Positions 52,156 to 60,680 of a DNA stretch of 64,000 nt are shown here, one piece after another. The stretch lies in the NCBI GenBank assembly GCA_016706225.1, contig JADJKB010000025.1, forward strand, positions 186,001-250,000, given 5' to 3'. This DNA is from Myxococcales bacterium. Its GTDB lineage: Bacteria > Myxococcota_A > Polyangia > Polyangiales > Polyangiaceae. How positions within the stretch are numbered: the first letter of the stretch is position 1; every line of letters begins with the position of its first letter. Made by a program: the position numbers and the translations under genes. Under the pieces are notes generated by a model. The model saw only the letters and a list, made by a program, of their open reading frames with translations. It was not told where the DNA came from and made no database searches.

Positions 52156-53439
52156 CTACCTTCCTTCGCCGCTACCGGAGCGCACTCGACGGTCCACGAG
52201 GCCGCGGGGATCTCCGGACGATGCGCTGACATCGGCGCCCGGTGCCAGGTTCGTGTAAATGTACGCTTGAGGATCCGCCGGCACCGGGATCATGCTGTGC
52301 CCGGCGTGGCAGCCCACGCAGCGCGCATCCGCACCGGGGCGTTCCCAGTTGTGGCCGGCGACGTGCGCGGCGGGTGGCGGATCGTACGGCGGGTTGTAGT
52401 TGCCGGGGGAGAGGGGCACCTTGCAACCCTGCGCCTTGGGGGTGCGCAGTTGCTCGAACAGCGGCACGTTTGCGGGCGCATTCAGCTGCACGGAGCCGTC
52501 GGCGGCCACGGCCTTCTCTTCCAGCAAGATCGGCCAGTCTTTCCAGTTCGCCGAGGACAACGACCCCCGCTCGTGATCGATGAACGCGCGGATGGTGCCT
52601 GCGGAGCCGACCGCCGGCGCGGACACGATGTCCACGTCGACGGGAGCGTTGAAGTACACGTTCAGCGCGTTGAACTTGAACGTGCCGTCGGTGTCGTACG
52701 GGCCGGCCGCGGTGGGGGGTAACTCGCTGGCGACGCCCGTAACTTGGTCCTGGATCACGAATGGAACCGCGCGGGGGCGGATGAGGCGAGCGCGCAGCTC
52801 GGTCGTTCCGGGGTTGTCGTAGATGAGCTCGGAGTGCGTCAGCTGCACGAGCCCCGTGCCGTCGACGTTGATGGCGTAGAGCCGCCACGCGCCGGGCTCC
52901 TGTCGCGGCTGGCTCGCTTTGTAGTTGCCGCTGGGCAGGCCGGCGAACACGATGCGCTTCCCGTCGTACGAGACCTCGGGCGCGTTGACGTCCACGAGAT
53001 CGAGTGACACTGCGTTCGGAGTCGCGCCGTCGACCAACGTGCGGATCTTGCCGTCCTTCTCGCGGACCTGGAGCTTGCCGGGGACGGCGGCCTGGAAGCG
53101 CGAGAACGGACCTTGTCCGGGCATGCCGTTGGCTGCGGCGTAGTAGGGCGTGCCGTTCTTCGGAATCGTTCGGGAGGTGAACACGAGCTCGATGTCGCCG
53201 CTCCAGGGCAACGGCGTCGGCGGTCCGCCCGCCACACCTCCGCCGGAGCCTCCTCCCGTCCCGCCGCTCTGGCTGCCGACCGAGCCACTTCCGGCCGTCG
53301 CACCGCTGCCCGGGCTCCCGGCCGTTCCGCCGGCGGACGCGGTGTCGTCCCCGCTGTCGGAGCTCGAGCAGGCGATGGCGAATGCCAGCGCGGAGATCGG
53401 CAGCCAGGCTGCGGTGCGCGCAATCAGGTGAGTTGCCAT
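52156..53439 (-). CDS. Lipoprotein with one heme motif, hydrazine-synthase-alpha-like middle domain; ends at a probable premature TAG
   Basis: The signal (ISALAFAIACSSS) is followed by a Gly/Ser linker and a beta-propeller-like part: GDIELVFTSRTIPKNGTPYY, EVSYDGKRIVFAGLPSGNYK, WRLYAINVDGTGLVQLTHSE. A second region has FKFNALNVYFNAPVDVDIV and a single CVGCHAGHSMIPVP heme site, as in the HZS_alpha-like/planctomycete-style cytochrome lipoproteins. TAG at 52156-52158 stops the frame before a further 105 sense codons, so the mature protein is probably truncated here. ATG 53439 follows GGAGG at some distance. Confidence 0.72.
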   Translation of the reverse strand: MATHLIARTAAWLPISALAFAIACSSSDSGDDTASAGGTAGSPGSGATAGSGSVGSQSGGTGGGSGGGVAGGPPTPLPWSGDIELVFTSRTIPKNGTPYYAAANGMPGQGPFSRFQAAVPGKLQVREKDGKIRTLVDGATPNAVSLDLVDVNAPEVSYDGKRIVFAGLPSGNYKASQPRQEPGAWRLYAINVDGTGLVQLTHSELIYDNPGTTELRARLIRPRAVPFVIQDQVTGVASELPPTAAGPYDTDGTFKFNALNVYFNAPVDVDIVSAPAVGSAGTIRAFIDHERGSLSSANWKDWPILLEEKAVAADGSVQLNAPANVPLFEQLRTPKAQGCKVPLSPGNYNPPYDPPPAAHVAGHNWERPGADARCVGCHAGHSMIPVPADPQAYIYTNLAPGADVSASSGDPRGLVDRRVRSGSGEGR

Positions 53440-53674
53440 CTCCCTGGTTTGCCTCCATTTTTGACCGAGGTCATTGAGCCGGATGGCCAAAGGGGTGGCC
53501 GCCGGGGCCGCGCGGGTGTGGCGCTGTCGTGACCTGGCGAGCGCGGTCTCCGCTCGGCCGCGGAAGCGGAAGCGCCGCCGAACGCGCAGCGGCTGAAGAT
53601 TTGCACTCAAACCAATTGGATCTTGGGCTAGCTTGGGGCGAGTTTCCGCCACAGGCGGCTCGAGGAGGCAGAGC

Positions 53675-54637
53675 GTGCGAAAGATCGTCGGAGTGTTTGG
53701 CTGGTGCGCCGTGGGGCTGATCCTGACCTCAGCGTGGGCGAACGAAGCTCCGACGACCCCTTGGGGAGGCGACGCGGGTGAGTTCGGTGCTCAAGTTTCG
53801 GCGTCGGCGACAGGTCCGGGCAAGCTCACGCTGAACAGCATGTTCGTCGCGGAGAAAGTCGTGGCTACGTTGCGGGTGCGCTTTCGCGACAATCGCCAGT
53901 GTTTCGACGCGTGTCAGGCACGCGCGGACTGCGACGGTGTGATGCTTCAGATGAAACCGGCCAACTCCACCGTGGTTTGCATGCTCGGGACCAACGTGAA
54001 ACCAAAGGCGGTCAAGGGGTGGATGGCCTGGACGCCCGTGGCTCGCTGCGCACGGCAGCAGGACTGCGACGACAAGAACTTCTGCAACGGGCAGGAGCGC
54101 TGCGGGTGGGAGACCGGCAGCGTGCGTTGTGTCAAAGGCGCGGCCCCCTGCGGCACTGGAATGATCTGCAACGCCGGGGCATCGCGCTGTGAGCAGGCCT
54201 GTTCGGACGCGGACGGTGACGGCTACAAGTCGGCAAGCTGTGGGTTCGACGACTGCGACGACAAGGATGGCACCACCAACCCGGGGATCCACGAGACGTG
54301 TGACACGAAGGACAACGACTGCGTGGCCTGCACGGTCGGCGACACGGACGCCGACGGAGACGGCTTCGTCAGCGCGGCCTGCTCGAACCCCATCGGAACG
54401 TCGTACAATCCAGGCTGCGGTTCGAACTCGAAGGTGTACGTCGACATGGCCCACAAGGTCGTGCGTGGGCGCGATTGCGACGACAGCAACGCGGCGCTCA
54501 AGCCGGGCTCGATGAAGTGCGACCCGAACGCCGCGTACACGCAGATCTGCACCAACGGCGCGTGGGTGCGCCAGGCTTGCCCTGCGGGAAAACACTGCCA
54601 GTCGCAGCCGAACGGAACCGGGCTCTGTGTGTCCTAG
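53675..54637 (+). CDS. Secreted Cys-rich protein with PAN-like and MopE-like metal-binding motifs
   Basis: GTG at 53675 follows GAGGAGG by 7 bases and gives a signal peptide (VGVFGWCAVGLILTSAWANE). Residues about 30-130 resemble a PAN/apple fold (CFDACQARADCDGVMLQM). Then come CARQQDCDDKNFCNGQERC and repeats of the putative metal-binding type CSDADGDGYKSASCGFDDCD, DKDGTTNPGIHETCDTKDND and DTDADGDGFVSAACS, in which Asp-rich DxDxDG loops could bind calcium. Typical myxobacterial extracellular protein. The role is unknown. Confidence 0.78.
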   Translation: MRKIVGVFGWCAVGLILTSAWANEAPTTPWGGDAGEFGAQVSASATGPGKLTLNSMFVAEKVVATLRVRFRDNRQCFDACQARADCDGVMLQMKPANSTVVCMLGTNVKPKAVKGWMAWTPVARCARQQDCDDKNFCNGQERCGWETGSVRCVKGAAPCGTGMICNAGASRCEQACSDADGDGYKSASCGFDDCDDKDGTTNPGIHETCDTKDNDCVACTVGDTDADGDGFVSAACSNPIGTSYNPGCGSNSKVYVDMAHKVVRGRDCDDSNAALKPGSMKCDPNAAYTQICTNGAWVRQACPAGKHCQSQPNGTGLCVS

Positions 54638-54686
54638 ACCGCGCTGATGCCTGGTGTCGGGGCACCGGCAGGTATCGAGCTCGCTG

Positions 54687-55853
54687 TCAGTTCGCCGCTT
54701 TGGGGGTGAGCGTGAAGGTCGCCACGAAGTCGGCGCCGCAGGCGTTGGTGTCGACACCGTTGGGTTTGCGCGCGAGGGCCTGGCTGCTGGTGGGTGTGGG
54801 CGCAAGCGAGGTCGCGACGGAGCCGCTGTCGTCGAGGAATCCGTCGCTGTTGGGACTGCCGTAGATCACCGTGTCCACCACGGCATTCGAGCTGTTCAGG
54901 AGGCGCACTGCGTCCGCGCTGCCGCTGGCGTTGCCCATGTTCAGCGCCGTGCTCTTCTTGAAGTCGGCGAAGGTGACCTTGTCGTCACCAATCACCACGT
55001 AGCCGAGGGAGGGAATGCTGGCGCCCGTCGGCAGGGTGAACGTGACGCTGAAGGTCGATGTGGCGGCCTCGATGTTCCAGCCGGCGATCGACACTGTGGT
55101 GCAGGTGGGGTTGTAGAGCTCGAGCCACTCATGGCCCGAATCCGTCCCGGGAGGGTTGGGCACGAGCTCGTTGATCACGACGTGTGCGCCGGGGTTGCAG
55201 CCACCGGTGCCACCGGTGCCACCGGTTGCGCTGGTGCCGCCGGTGCCACCGGTTGCGCTGGTGCCGCCGGTGCCACCTGTTGCGCTGGTTCCGCCGGTGC
55301 CACCTGTTGCGCTGGTGCCGCCGGTGCCACCGCTACCACCTGTTGCGCTGGTGCCGCCGGTGCCGCCGGTACCACCTGTTGCGCTGGTGCCGCCGGTGCC
55401 GCCGGTTGCGCTGGTTCCGCCGCTGCCGCCTGTTGCGCTGGTTCCACCGGTGCCACCGGTTGCGCTGGTTCCACCGGTGCCGCCTGTTGCGCTGGTGCCG
55501 CCTGTTGCGCTGGTTCCGCCGGTTGCGCTGGTGCCGCCGCCGCCACTGGTGCCGCCGCCGCCACTCGCTCCGCCTGCTCCGCCGCTCGCGCCCCCGGCAC
55601 CTGCGGCGCCGCCTGCTCCGCTCGCACCACCGGCACCGGCTCCGCCGCCAGTCCCGCCTGTCGAGCTGCCGCCGCTTCCGCCGACTCCGCCGCTCGCGCC
55701 GCCACCACCGACGGCACCTGCGCCGCCGACTCCGCCGCTCGCGCCGCCACCCCCGCCGGTGCCTCCCGTCGAGGTAGTCCCGGTCCCGGAGTCCGAGGAA
55801 CAAGCCACGGAGAGCGCACAAACAAAACCGATCGAGGTCAGGCGTCCAAACAT
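54687..55853 (-). CDS. Lamin-tail-domain lipoprotein with long repeat linker
   Basis: The signal peptide ends FVCALSVACSS. About 200 residues of Gly/Ala/Thr/Ser repeats are followed by a lamin-tail domain of about 135 residues: HVVINELVPNPPGTDSGHEW, LELYNPTCTTVSIAGWNIEA, SIPSLGYVVIGDD and DAVRLLNSSNAVVDTVIYG. LTD domains occur on secreted nucleases and surface proteins and are thought to bind protein or DNA. No catalytic domain is attached. ATG at 55853 is chosen by the signal sequence. Confidence 0.85.
   Translation of the reverse strand: MFGRLTSIGFVCALSVACSSDSGTGTTSTGGTGGGGGASGGVGGAGAVGGGGASGGVGGSGGSSTGGTGGGAGAGGASGAGGAAGAGGASGGAGGASGGGGTSGGGGTSATGGTSATGGTSATGGTGGTSATGGTGGTSATGGSGGTSATGGTGGTSATGGTGGTGGTSATGGSGGTGGTSATGGTGGTSATGGTGGTSATGGTGGTSATGGTGGTGGCNPGAHVVINELVPNPPGTDSGHEWLELYNPTCTTVSIAGWNIEAATSTFSVTFTLPTGASIPSLGYVVIGDDKVTFADFKKSTALNMGNASGSADAVRLLNSSNAVVDTVIYGSPNSDGFLDDSGSVATSLAPTPTSSQALARKPNGVDTNACGADFVATFTLTPKAAN
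55200..55560. repeat. 9-base-periodic repeat coding for a GTGGTSATG linker
   Basis: Units GTTGCGCTGGTGCCGCCG and GTGCCACCG alternate head to tail over about 360 bases, in frame, so slippage changes only linker length. The reverse strand of this array also stays open as Pro-rich nonsense, which should not be annotated. Confidence 0.85.
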
Positions 55854-55989
55854 GGGCTCAGCGCTAGCCTCGACCCTGCGCGGATGCAACGGCATCACGA
55901 CGTCGCGTCGAGCGCGCATGCGCTCTCTCGGCGCCGCCGGGTCCACACTCTGGCCATGCACCGCCGCGTCGACAGTTCGCTCCGGGCGG

Positions 55990-55995
55990 TATAAT
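55990..55995 (+). promoter_or_regulatory. Consensus -10 box (TATAAT) of a nearly leaderless gene
   Basis: TATAAT ends 9 bases before ATG 56005. A weak TCGACA lies 15 bases further upstream. A start point 6-8 bases after the box would leave a leader of 1-3 bases with no Shine-Dalgarno sequence. Confidence 0.5.
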
Positions 55996-56004
55996 CTGCC
56001 CGTC

Positions 56005-56964
56005 ATGACCGTCTCGCGCGTGCGCCCGTTGGTGGCGCTGTTTTTCGCTTTTGCACTGTCGCCGGTCGCCTGTTCGAGTGGTGATGACGCCGGGTCCGGG
56101 TCCGGAAGCGGCGGAAGTGGCCAGCGGGGACCGCTGGGCAAAGCGGACAACGTGGGTCAATGCGTCGCTGCAGGGAAGAGCTACTGCGGGACCCAATCAG
56201 CGGGAACCTGCTGGTGTGACAGCCAGTGTGCAACGTTCGGCGACTGCTGCGCCGACCAGGCCTCGGCCTGCGGCAGTGGCGCCGATTGCACGGCCACGTT
56301 TCACTGGCTGCAGAAGGACGCCTACAAAGACACGGCGGGTCGCTCGAGTGATCTCTGGCCACCCCACACCACGACCACCCTCGAGATCGTTTGTGATGGC
56401 GTCGCAGTCCGGAGTGAGTCCCGGGAGAACCATGGGACCAAGCCGGGTGCCAAGGACGCCAACGGCGAGATCATCTTGGTGGACGTGCTGCAGAAGCAGG
56501 TGACGGGCCCGCGAGCGGAGCTGGAGGCCATGGCTGACGCCTACAAGAGCTGTGAGTGTGGCAACTCGTTCTTGAGCCTCAATGGCCTCGACGACCCGAA
56601 GGTCCAGTCACTGGTCAAGAAGCTCAGCGACTACATGCTGCAGAACCTCACCTGCTCCGGCGCGACGGACACCGCCGGGTTGGTCGATCTCATCACCAAG
56701 GGCGACGTGCCAGGCGCCCTCGCGGTGTTGCCGAGCTGCAGCTGGACGTCGGGGGCCGATTTCGAAACGGGCTTCGATGCCGCGCTGAAGGAGCTGCTCG
56801 CAGCGTCGAACGAGGAGCTCGCGGCCTATCACGTGTGCAACAACGATGCGCAGCTCCAGGCGGCGCTATTCGAAGGTTATGCGACGGCGAAGACCGTCGC
56901 GTCCTGCGATGGGGCGTCCGCGCTGTGCGCTGGACCGGCGTGGCTCTACAAGCCCACGCCCTGA
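56005..56964 (+). CDS. Lipoprotein with somatomedin-B-like domain
   Basis: Signal MTVSRVRPLVALFFAFALSP followed by VACSS (lipobox). After a Gly/Ser linker there is an eight-Cys module CVAAGKSYCGTQSAGTCWC then CATFGDCCADQASAC, the SMB-like pattern with the adjacent-Cys pair. The remaining 240 residues (FHWLQKDAYKDTAGRSSDLW, VVRSES-like and ILVDVLQKQVTGPRAELEAM, NGLDDPKVQSLVKKLSDYML) have scattered Cys and look globular. SMB domains mediate protein binding. The Cys spacing recurs in the DPBB lipoprotein at 59.4-60.5 kb. Confidence 0.72.
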   Translation: MTVSRVRPLVALFFAFALSPVACSSGDDAGSGSGSGGSGQRGPLGKADNVGQCVAAGKSYCGTQSAGTCWCDSQCATFGDCCADQASACGSGADCTATFHWLQKDAYKDTAGRSSDLWPPHTTTTLEIVCDGVAVRSESRENHGTKPGAKDANGEIILVDVLQKQVTGPRAELEAMADAYKSCECGNSFLSLNGLDDPKVQSLVKKLSDYMLQNLTCSGATDTAGLVDLITKGDVPGALAVLPSCSWTSGADFETGFDAALKELLAASNEELAAYHVCNNDAQLQAALFEGYATAKTVASCDGASALCAGPAWLYKPTP

Positions 56965-56973
56965 GCGCCTACA

Positions 56974-58551
56974 TCACACACACGGTCCTGGCTTGCAGGA
57001 ACAGTAGCTGCCGGCGCAACTGCCGCCGGCGCAGGGGCACTCCCCGGCCAGGCCGCAGCTCGCCGTGCAAGTCACGGTGCCGCCGCAGCCGTTCGGGGCG
57101 CTGCCGGCGCACTGATTGGCGGGACACGGGTCCGGGTCCGGCACACAGGTGGTGCAGACGTTGTTGGTGCAGACGTTCGTTCCGCCACAAGTCCCGCAGT
57201 TCAGGTTGCCCCCACAGCCGTTGGAGATCGAGCCGCAGTTCTTGCCTTGGGCCGCGCAGGTGGTGGGCGTGCAGCCGCACACGTTTGCCGTTCCGCCTCC
57301 GGCGCACGTATTGGGGCTGGTGCAGGTTCCGCAGTTCAGGTTGGCGCCTCCGCAGCCGTTGGAGATCGAGCCGCAGTTCTTGCCCTGCGCTGCGCAGGTG
57401 GTGGGCGAACAGCCACAGACGTTTGCCGTTCCGCCTCCGGCGCAAGTGTTGACGCCCGAGCAGCTGCCGCAGCTGAGGTTGCCCCCGCAGCCGTTGGGGA
57501 TCGAGCCGCAGTCCTTGCCCTGGGCCGCGCAGGTGGTCGGAGCACAGCCGCAGACGTTGGGGGTGCCGCCTCCGGCGCAGCTGTTCGAGCCGGTGCAGCT
57601 TCCGCAGTTCAGATTGCCGCCGCAACCGTTGGAAATGCTCCCGCAGTTCTTGCCCTCGGCGGCGCAGCTGGTCGGCGTGCAGCCACAGACGTTCGCTGTG
57701 CCGCCGCCGCCGCAGCTGTCGGACCCGCTGCAGCTGCCGCAGTCGAGCGTCTTGCCGCAGCCGTCGGAGATCTTGTCGCAGTTCTTTCCCTGGGAAGCAC
57801 ACGTCTTCGGGACACAGGGATTCGAACCGCACTTGTTGCTGCCGCCGCCCCCGCAGAACTTGCCGCTCGCGCAGCTGCCGCAGTCCGTCGTCCCGCCGCA
57901 GCCATCAGAGATGGACCCGCAGTCCGCGCCGACGTCTGCACACTTGATCGGCGTGCAGCCGCATTGGTTGTTGCTGCACACGTCGGGCAGCTTGCAGGTG
58001 CCACATACGATGTTGTTGCCGCAGCCATCGGACACGGTGCCGCACGTTGCGCCCAGCTCCGGGCAAGTCTTGGGACTGCAGCCGCAGGCATTGGGCGCGC
58101 CGCCGCCGCCGCAGGTCGCAGGCGCCTGACAGGTGCCACAGTCGAGCACGCCTTCACAACCGTCGGACACGGTGCCGCACGTTGCCGCGAGCGCGGTGCA
58201 GGTCTTGGGCGTGCAGGGCGTGGTGCCGCAATGATTCGCCCCGGCGCCGCCGCAGAACAGACCCGTTTCGCAGCTGCCGCAGTCGAGGGAACCTCCGCAG
58301 CCATCGGGAATGCTGCCGCACTCCGCCTGCGCTGCCGCGCAACTGCTGGGTACGCATCCGCCCGCATCACCGCCGTCGGGCCAGCTTCCGCCCTCCGCGC
58401 CGGCGGCTCCGTCGGAGCCGGAGTCAGCGGTCGTGTCGTTCGAGCCTCTGAGATCGTCGAGCGACGACGATAGACTGCAGGCGGCGAAACACCCGGCGCC
58501 AGCGATCCAGATCAGAGCTCTTGCCAGCGCCCGCCGTGAAAACACACGCAT
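56974..58551 (-). CDS. Cys-rich tandem-repeat lipoprotein
   Basis: The signal ends AGAGCFAACSLS. From about residue 65 to the end the protein is ten or so units of roughly 45 residues with the pattern CxPxTCxAxGxNCGxISxGCGGxLxCGxC and xxCxGGGxxNxCGC (for example TCAAQGKNCGSISNGCGG, then NLNCGTCTSPNTCAGGG). Each unit has about eight Cys, presumably forming disulfides in a rod. Repeats near the C-terminus are almost identical, indicating recent duplication. Function is unknown; an extracellular stalk or adhesin is a guess. Confidence 0.8.
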   Translation of the reverse strand: MRVFSRRALARALIWIAGAGCFAACSLSSSLDDLRGSNDTTADSGSDGAAGAEGGSWPDGGDAGGCVPSSCAAAQAECGSIPDGCGGSLDCGSCETGLFCGGAGANHCGTTPCTPKTCTALAATCGTVSDGCEGVLDCGTCQAPATCGGGGAPNACGCSPKTCPELGATCGTVSDGCGNNIVCGTCKLPDVCSNNQCGCTPIKCADVGADCGSISDGCGGTTDCGSCASGKFCGGGGSNKCGSNPCVPKTCASQGKNCDKISDGCGKTLDCGSCSGSDSCGGGGTANVCGCTPTSCAAEGKNCGSISNGCGGNLNCGSCTGSNSCAGGGTPNVCGCAPTTCAAQGKDCGSIPNGCGGNLSCGSCSGVNTCAGGGTANVCGCSPTTCAAQGKNCGSISNGCGGANLNCGTCTSPNTCAGGGTANVCGCTPTTCAAQGKNCGSISNGCGGNLNCGTCGGTNVCTNNVCTTCVPDPDPCPANQCAGSAPNGCGGTVTCTASCGLAGECPCAGGSCAGSYCSCKPGPCV

Positions 58552-58694
58552 ACTCCAGCGTAACACGACCTTTTGGCGAGGGCTGGTTTGCGATCTCGTC
58601 GCGCCGCCCGAGGTTGCAGCAACTTTCGCGTCCGGTGTGCGCGGACGTGTGTGCGGGAGCGGCGGCCTTGGCGCGCGTGCTACGCTGAATCGCT

Positions 58695-59377
58695 GTGGGG
58701 CGCTTGGCTGCGTTTGTGCTGCTCACGCTCGTCGGGGCGAGCTGCTCCCTCAACGACACCGGGGCGGCGGGTGTTCTGGAAGCAGGCAGCGGCGGGGGTC
58801 AGGCAGGCGGCGGTTCCGGTGGCGTCGGCGCGATCGGCGGCCGCGCGTCGGACGGCGCCGCGGGTTGGCCGGACGGAGCCGCCGGAAGCGGCGGGAGCGG
58901 CGGCGGCGCAGGAGTGGCGCAGGGCGGGAGTGCGGGCATGAGCGGGATGGGCAACGACGGCGGGGATGCGGGCGGCGCTGCGGGGGGCGGTGGCGTCGGC
59001 GGAGCCAGCGGTGGAGCTGGCGGTGGTGTCGGCGGCGCGACGGCTTGTCCGAGCTCGCCCCAACTCCGAGCTCGAGTTGTTCGGACCAGGGCTTGGCCTG
59101 CCCGCACACCCTCGGTCAGTGCACTTGTTACGGTGGGATCTGGCACTGCAACCCGTGTCCGGCGACCAAACCTCCGCCCCTGAGTGTCTGCAGCGACAAC
59201 GGCGCAAACTGTGACTTCGGCAAGTCGGTCTGCGCCTGTGGTGGTGGCGATTGGGACTGCATCACCTGCCCCTCCTCCAAACCGGCATCCGGTTCGACGT
59301 GCTCCGGTTCCGAAGCGGTGTGCATCTACCCGAACTGGGTGTGCACTTGTGCGTACCCGTACTGGAGCTGCAAGTGA
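58695..59377 (+). CDS. Cys-rich lipoprotein with Gly-rich linker; one frameshift
   Basis: GTG at 58695 starts a lipoprotein signal (FVLLTLVGASCSLN) and a Gly/Ala linker of about 90 residues. At 59058-59061 CCCC would need five Cs to join TACPSS to PTPSSSCSDQGLACPHTLGQ, then CTCYGGIWHCNPCPATKP, VCSDNGANCDFGKSVCACGG and VCIYPNWVCTCAYPYWSCK. The second frame is clearly coding, with CxCxxxxWxC repeats. Unrepaired, the product would stop at 59183 in nonsense. Surface protein of unknown role. Confidence 0.68.
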
Positions 59378-59387
59378 GACTCCGGGC

Positions 59388-60506
59388 TCACGAACACTGG
59401 CCGCTCTTGCACGTCTTGATGCCGGGACACTGCGCGTTGCTCTTGCAGCCCGGCACGCACTTTCCGCCGACGCAAATCAGCCCCGAGCCGTCGTTGCCGG
59501 GGTTGCACGCGCCGTCGTTCGAGCAAGCCTGACCGCCACCGGCCGAGCCTCCGCTGCCGCCGGAGCTCGAGCCCCCGCTTCCCGCGCTTCCCCCCGAGCC
59601 ACTCCCGCCCGAGCCGCTGCCCTTGCACACGGATGAGTAGTTCGAGCAACAGTCCGCGTAGCCCGTGCATGCGCTGTCACAATGGCACTCGCCGAAGCTG
59701 TCGCTCGTCGCGATCGCCGAACCACACAGGCTTGGTGTGCAGCCAACACCCGAACCGCTCGTGCCGCCCGCACTCGAACCACCCGCGTTCGCGCCGCCTG
59801 CGCCACCTGCGCCGCCTGCACTCGAGCCACCCGCGTTCGCGCCACCCGCGTTCGCGCCGCCTGCGCTCGAGCCGCCGCTCCCCGCCGAGCCGCCACCACT
59901 TCCCCCGCCGCCCGGGCTGTCCCCTTTTTCCATGCACGGCCCGAGGGGCGTCCCGTTCGGAGCGACCTCGACGGTGACTTTCTTCTTGTCCGACCAACCC
60001 AAGCCCGCCGTGCCGAAGAGCGCCTTGCCGACCAACGGAGAGGCATCCATCACTGGCAGACCCACTGCTTTCTCCACGCACACGTCGGGCCCCGCGTCGT
60101 CGGTCTGCGCAACGACGCACTTTCCGTTGGCCTTGATGCGGACGCGAGTGCCACAGCCATATCGCTGCCGTGATGCCGCGTAGTACCAGCTGCCGGACTT
60201 GGAGTGTCCGCCACATGCCAGTGGCTGGGGCTCCGAGGGTCCGCCGAACGTGGTCAGCACGTAGACTCCCGAGGCAGGGATGGTCGAGGAAGTCTTGCCG
60301 TAACAACCCTTCAGGTTGTCGGTCGTGGGGTTCGATACTCCGGGCTCGGGGGCGACGTCCCCGTCGGTCGCGGCGACACAAGCCAGACACGCAAAGCCGA
60401 GGGCCAGGGCCGCGGCCCGCGCTGCGGACGGTCCGGACCAGGCCGGACGGGATCCAGACGACACCCAGACTGAACGCGGAACCTGGCCTGATTTCCCGGA
60501 TTTCAT
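59388..60506 (-). CDS. Double-psi beta-barrel (RlpA/expansin-like) lipoprotein with SMB-like domain
   Basis: After an N-terminal hydrophobic run ending ALGFACLACVAATDG (lipobox-like LxxC), the DPBB domain spans about residues 70-195: ACGGHSKSGSWYYAASRQRY, CGTRVRIKANGKCVVAQTDD, AGPDVCVEKAVGLPVMDASP. The GxCGTxVxI and VxDxGP-like signs fit the RlpA/expansin fold. A Gly/Ser/Ala linker, an SMB-like Cys module (CTPSLCGS, CHCDSACTGYADCCSNYSSV) and a Cys-rich tail follow. It probably binds cell-wall or matrix polysaccharide. The catalytic Asp of RlpA is plausible but unproven. Confidence 0.78.
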   Translation of the reverse strand: MKSGKSGQVPRSVWVSSGSRPAWSGPSAARAAALALGFACLACVAATDGDVAPEPGVSNPTTDNLKGCYGKTSSTIPASGVYVLTTFGGPSEPQPLACGGHSKSGSWYYAASRQRYGCGTRVRIKANGKCVVAQTDDAGPDVCVEKAVGLPVMDASPLVGKALFGTAGLGWSDKKKVTVEVAPNGTPLGPCMEKGDSPGGGGSGGGSAGSGGSSAGGANAGGANAGGSSAGGAGGAGGANAGGSSAGGTSGSGVGCTPSLCGSAIATSDSFGECHCDSACTGYADCCSNYSSVCKGSGSGGSGSGGSAGSGGSSSGGSGGSAGGGQACSNDGACNPGNDGSGLICVGGKCVPGCKSNAQCPGIKTCKSGQCS

Positions 60507-60680
60507 CGCTTGAACGTCGCCTCCGGGGAGCTACAAAGCCAGAAGCATGCCGCGGCCCGGCGCGCTGAACGGCCGCGGACGACGTCGCGCCAAAGCGGCG
60601 CTCGCGGTCGTCAACCCGACGCCCGGCGCCGCCGCGACCCACGGGGCCGCGGCGTGTCGGAGCGCGTCGCCTTGGTCAGC

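Noticed and set aside
52156..52158. TAG read as pyrrolysine
   Set aside because: No pyl genes or PYLIS-like context are visible and the protein is not a methyltransferase; mutation or error is simpler.
55156..55830. Pro/Val-rich plus-strand reading and Ala/Pro-rich readings of the linker repeat
   Set aside because: The repeat is open in many frames; only the minus frame connects a lipoprotein signal to a lamin-tail domain.
57116..58129. Plus-strand repeat protein with PHTFAVPPPAHV-like units
   Set aside because: Mirror image of the Cys-rich repeats on the minus strand, which have a signal peptide and ordered Cys spacing.
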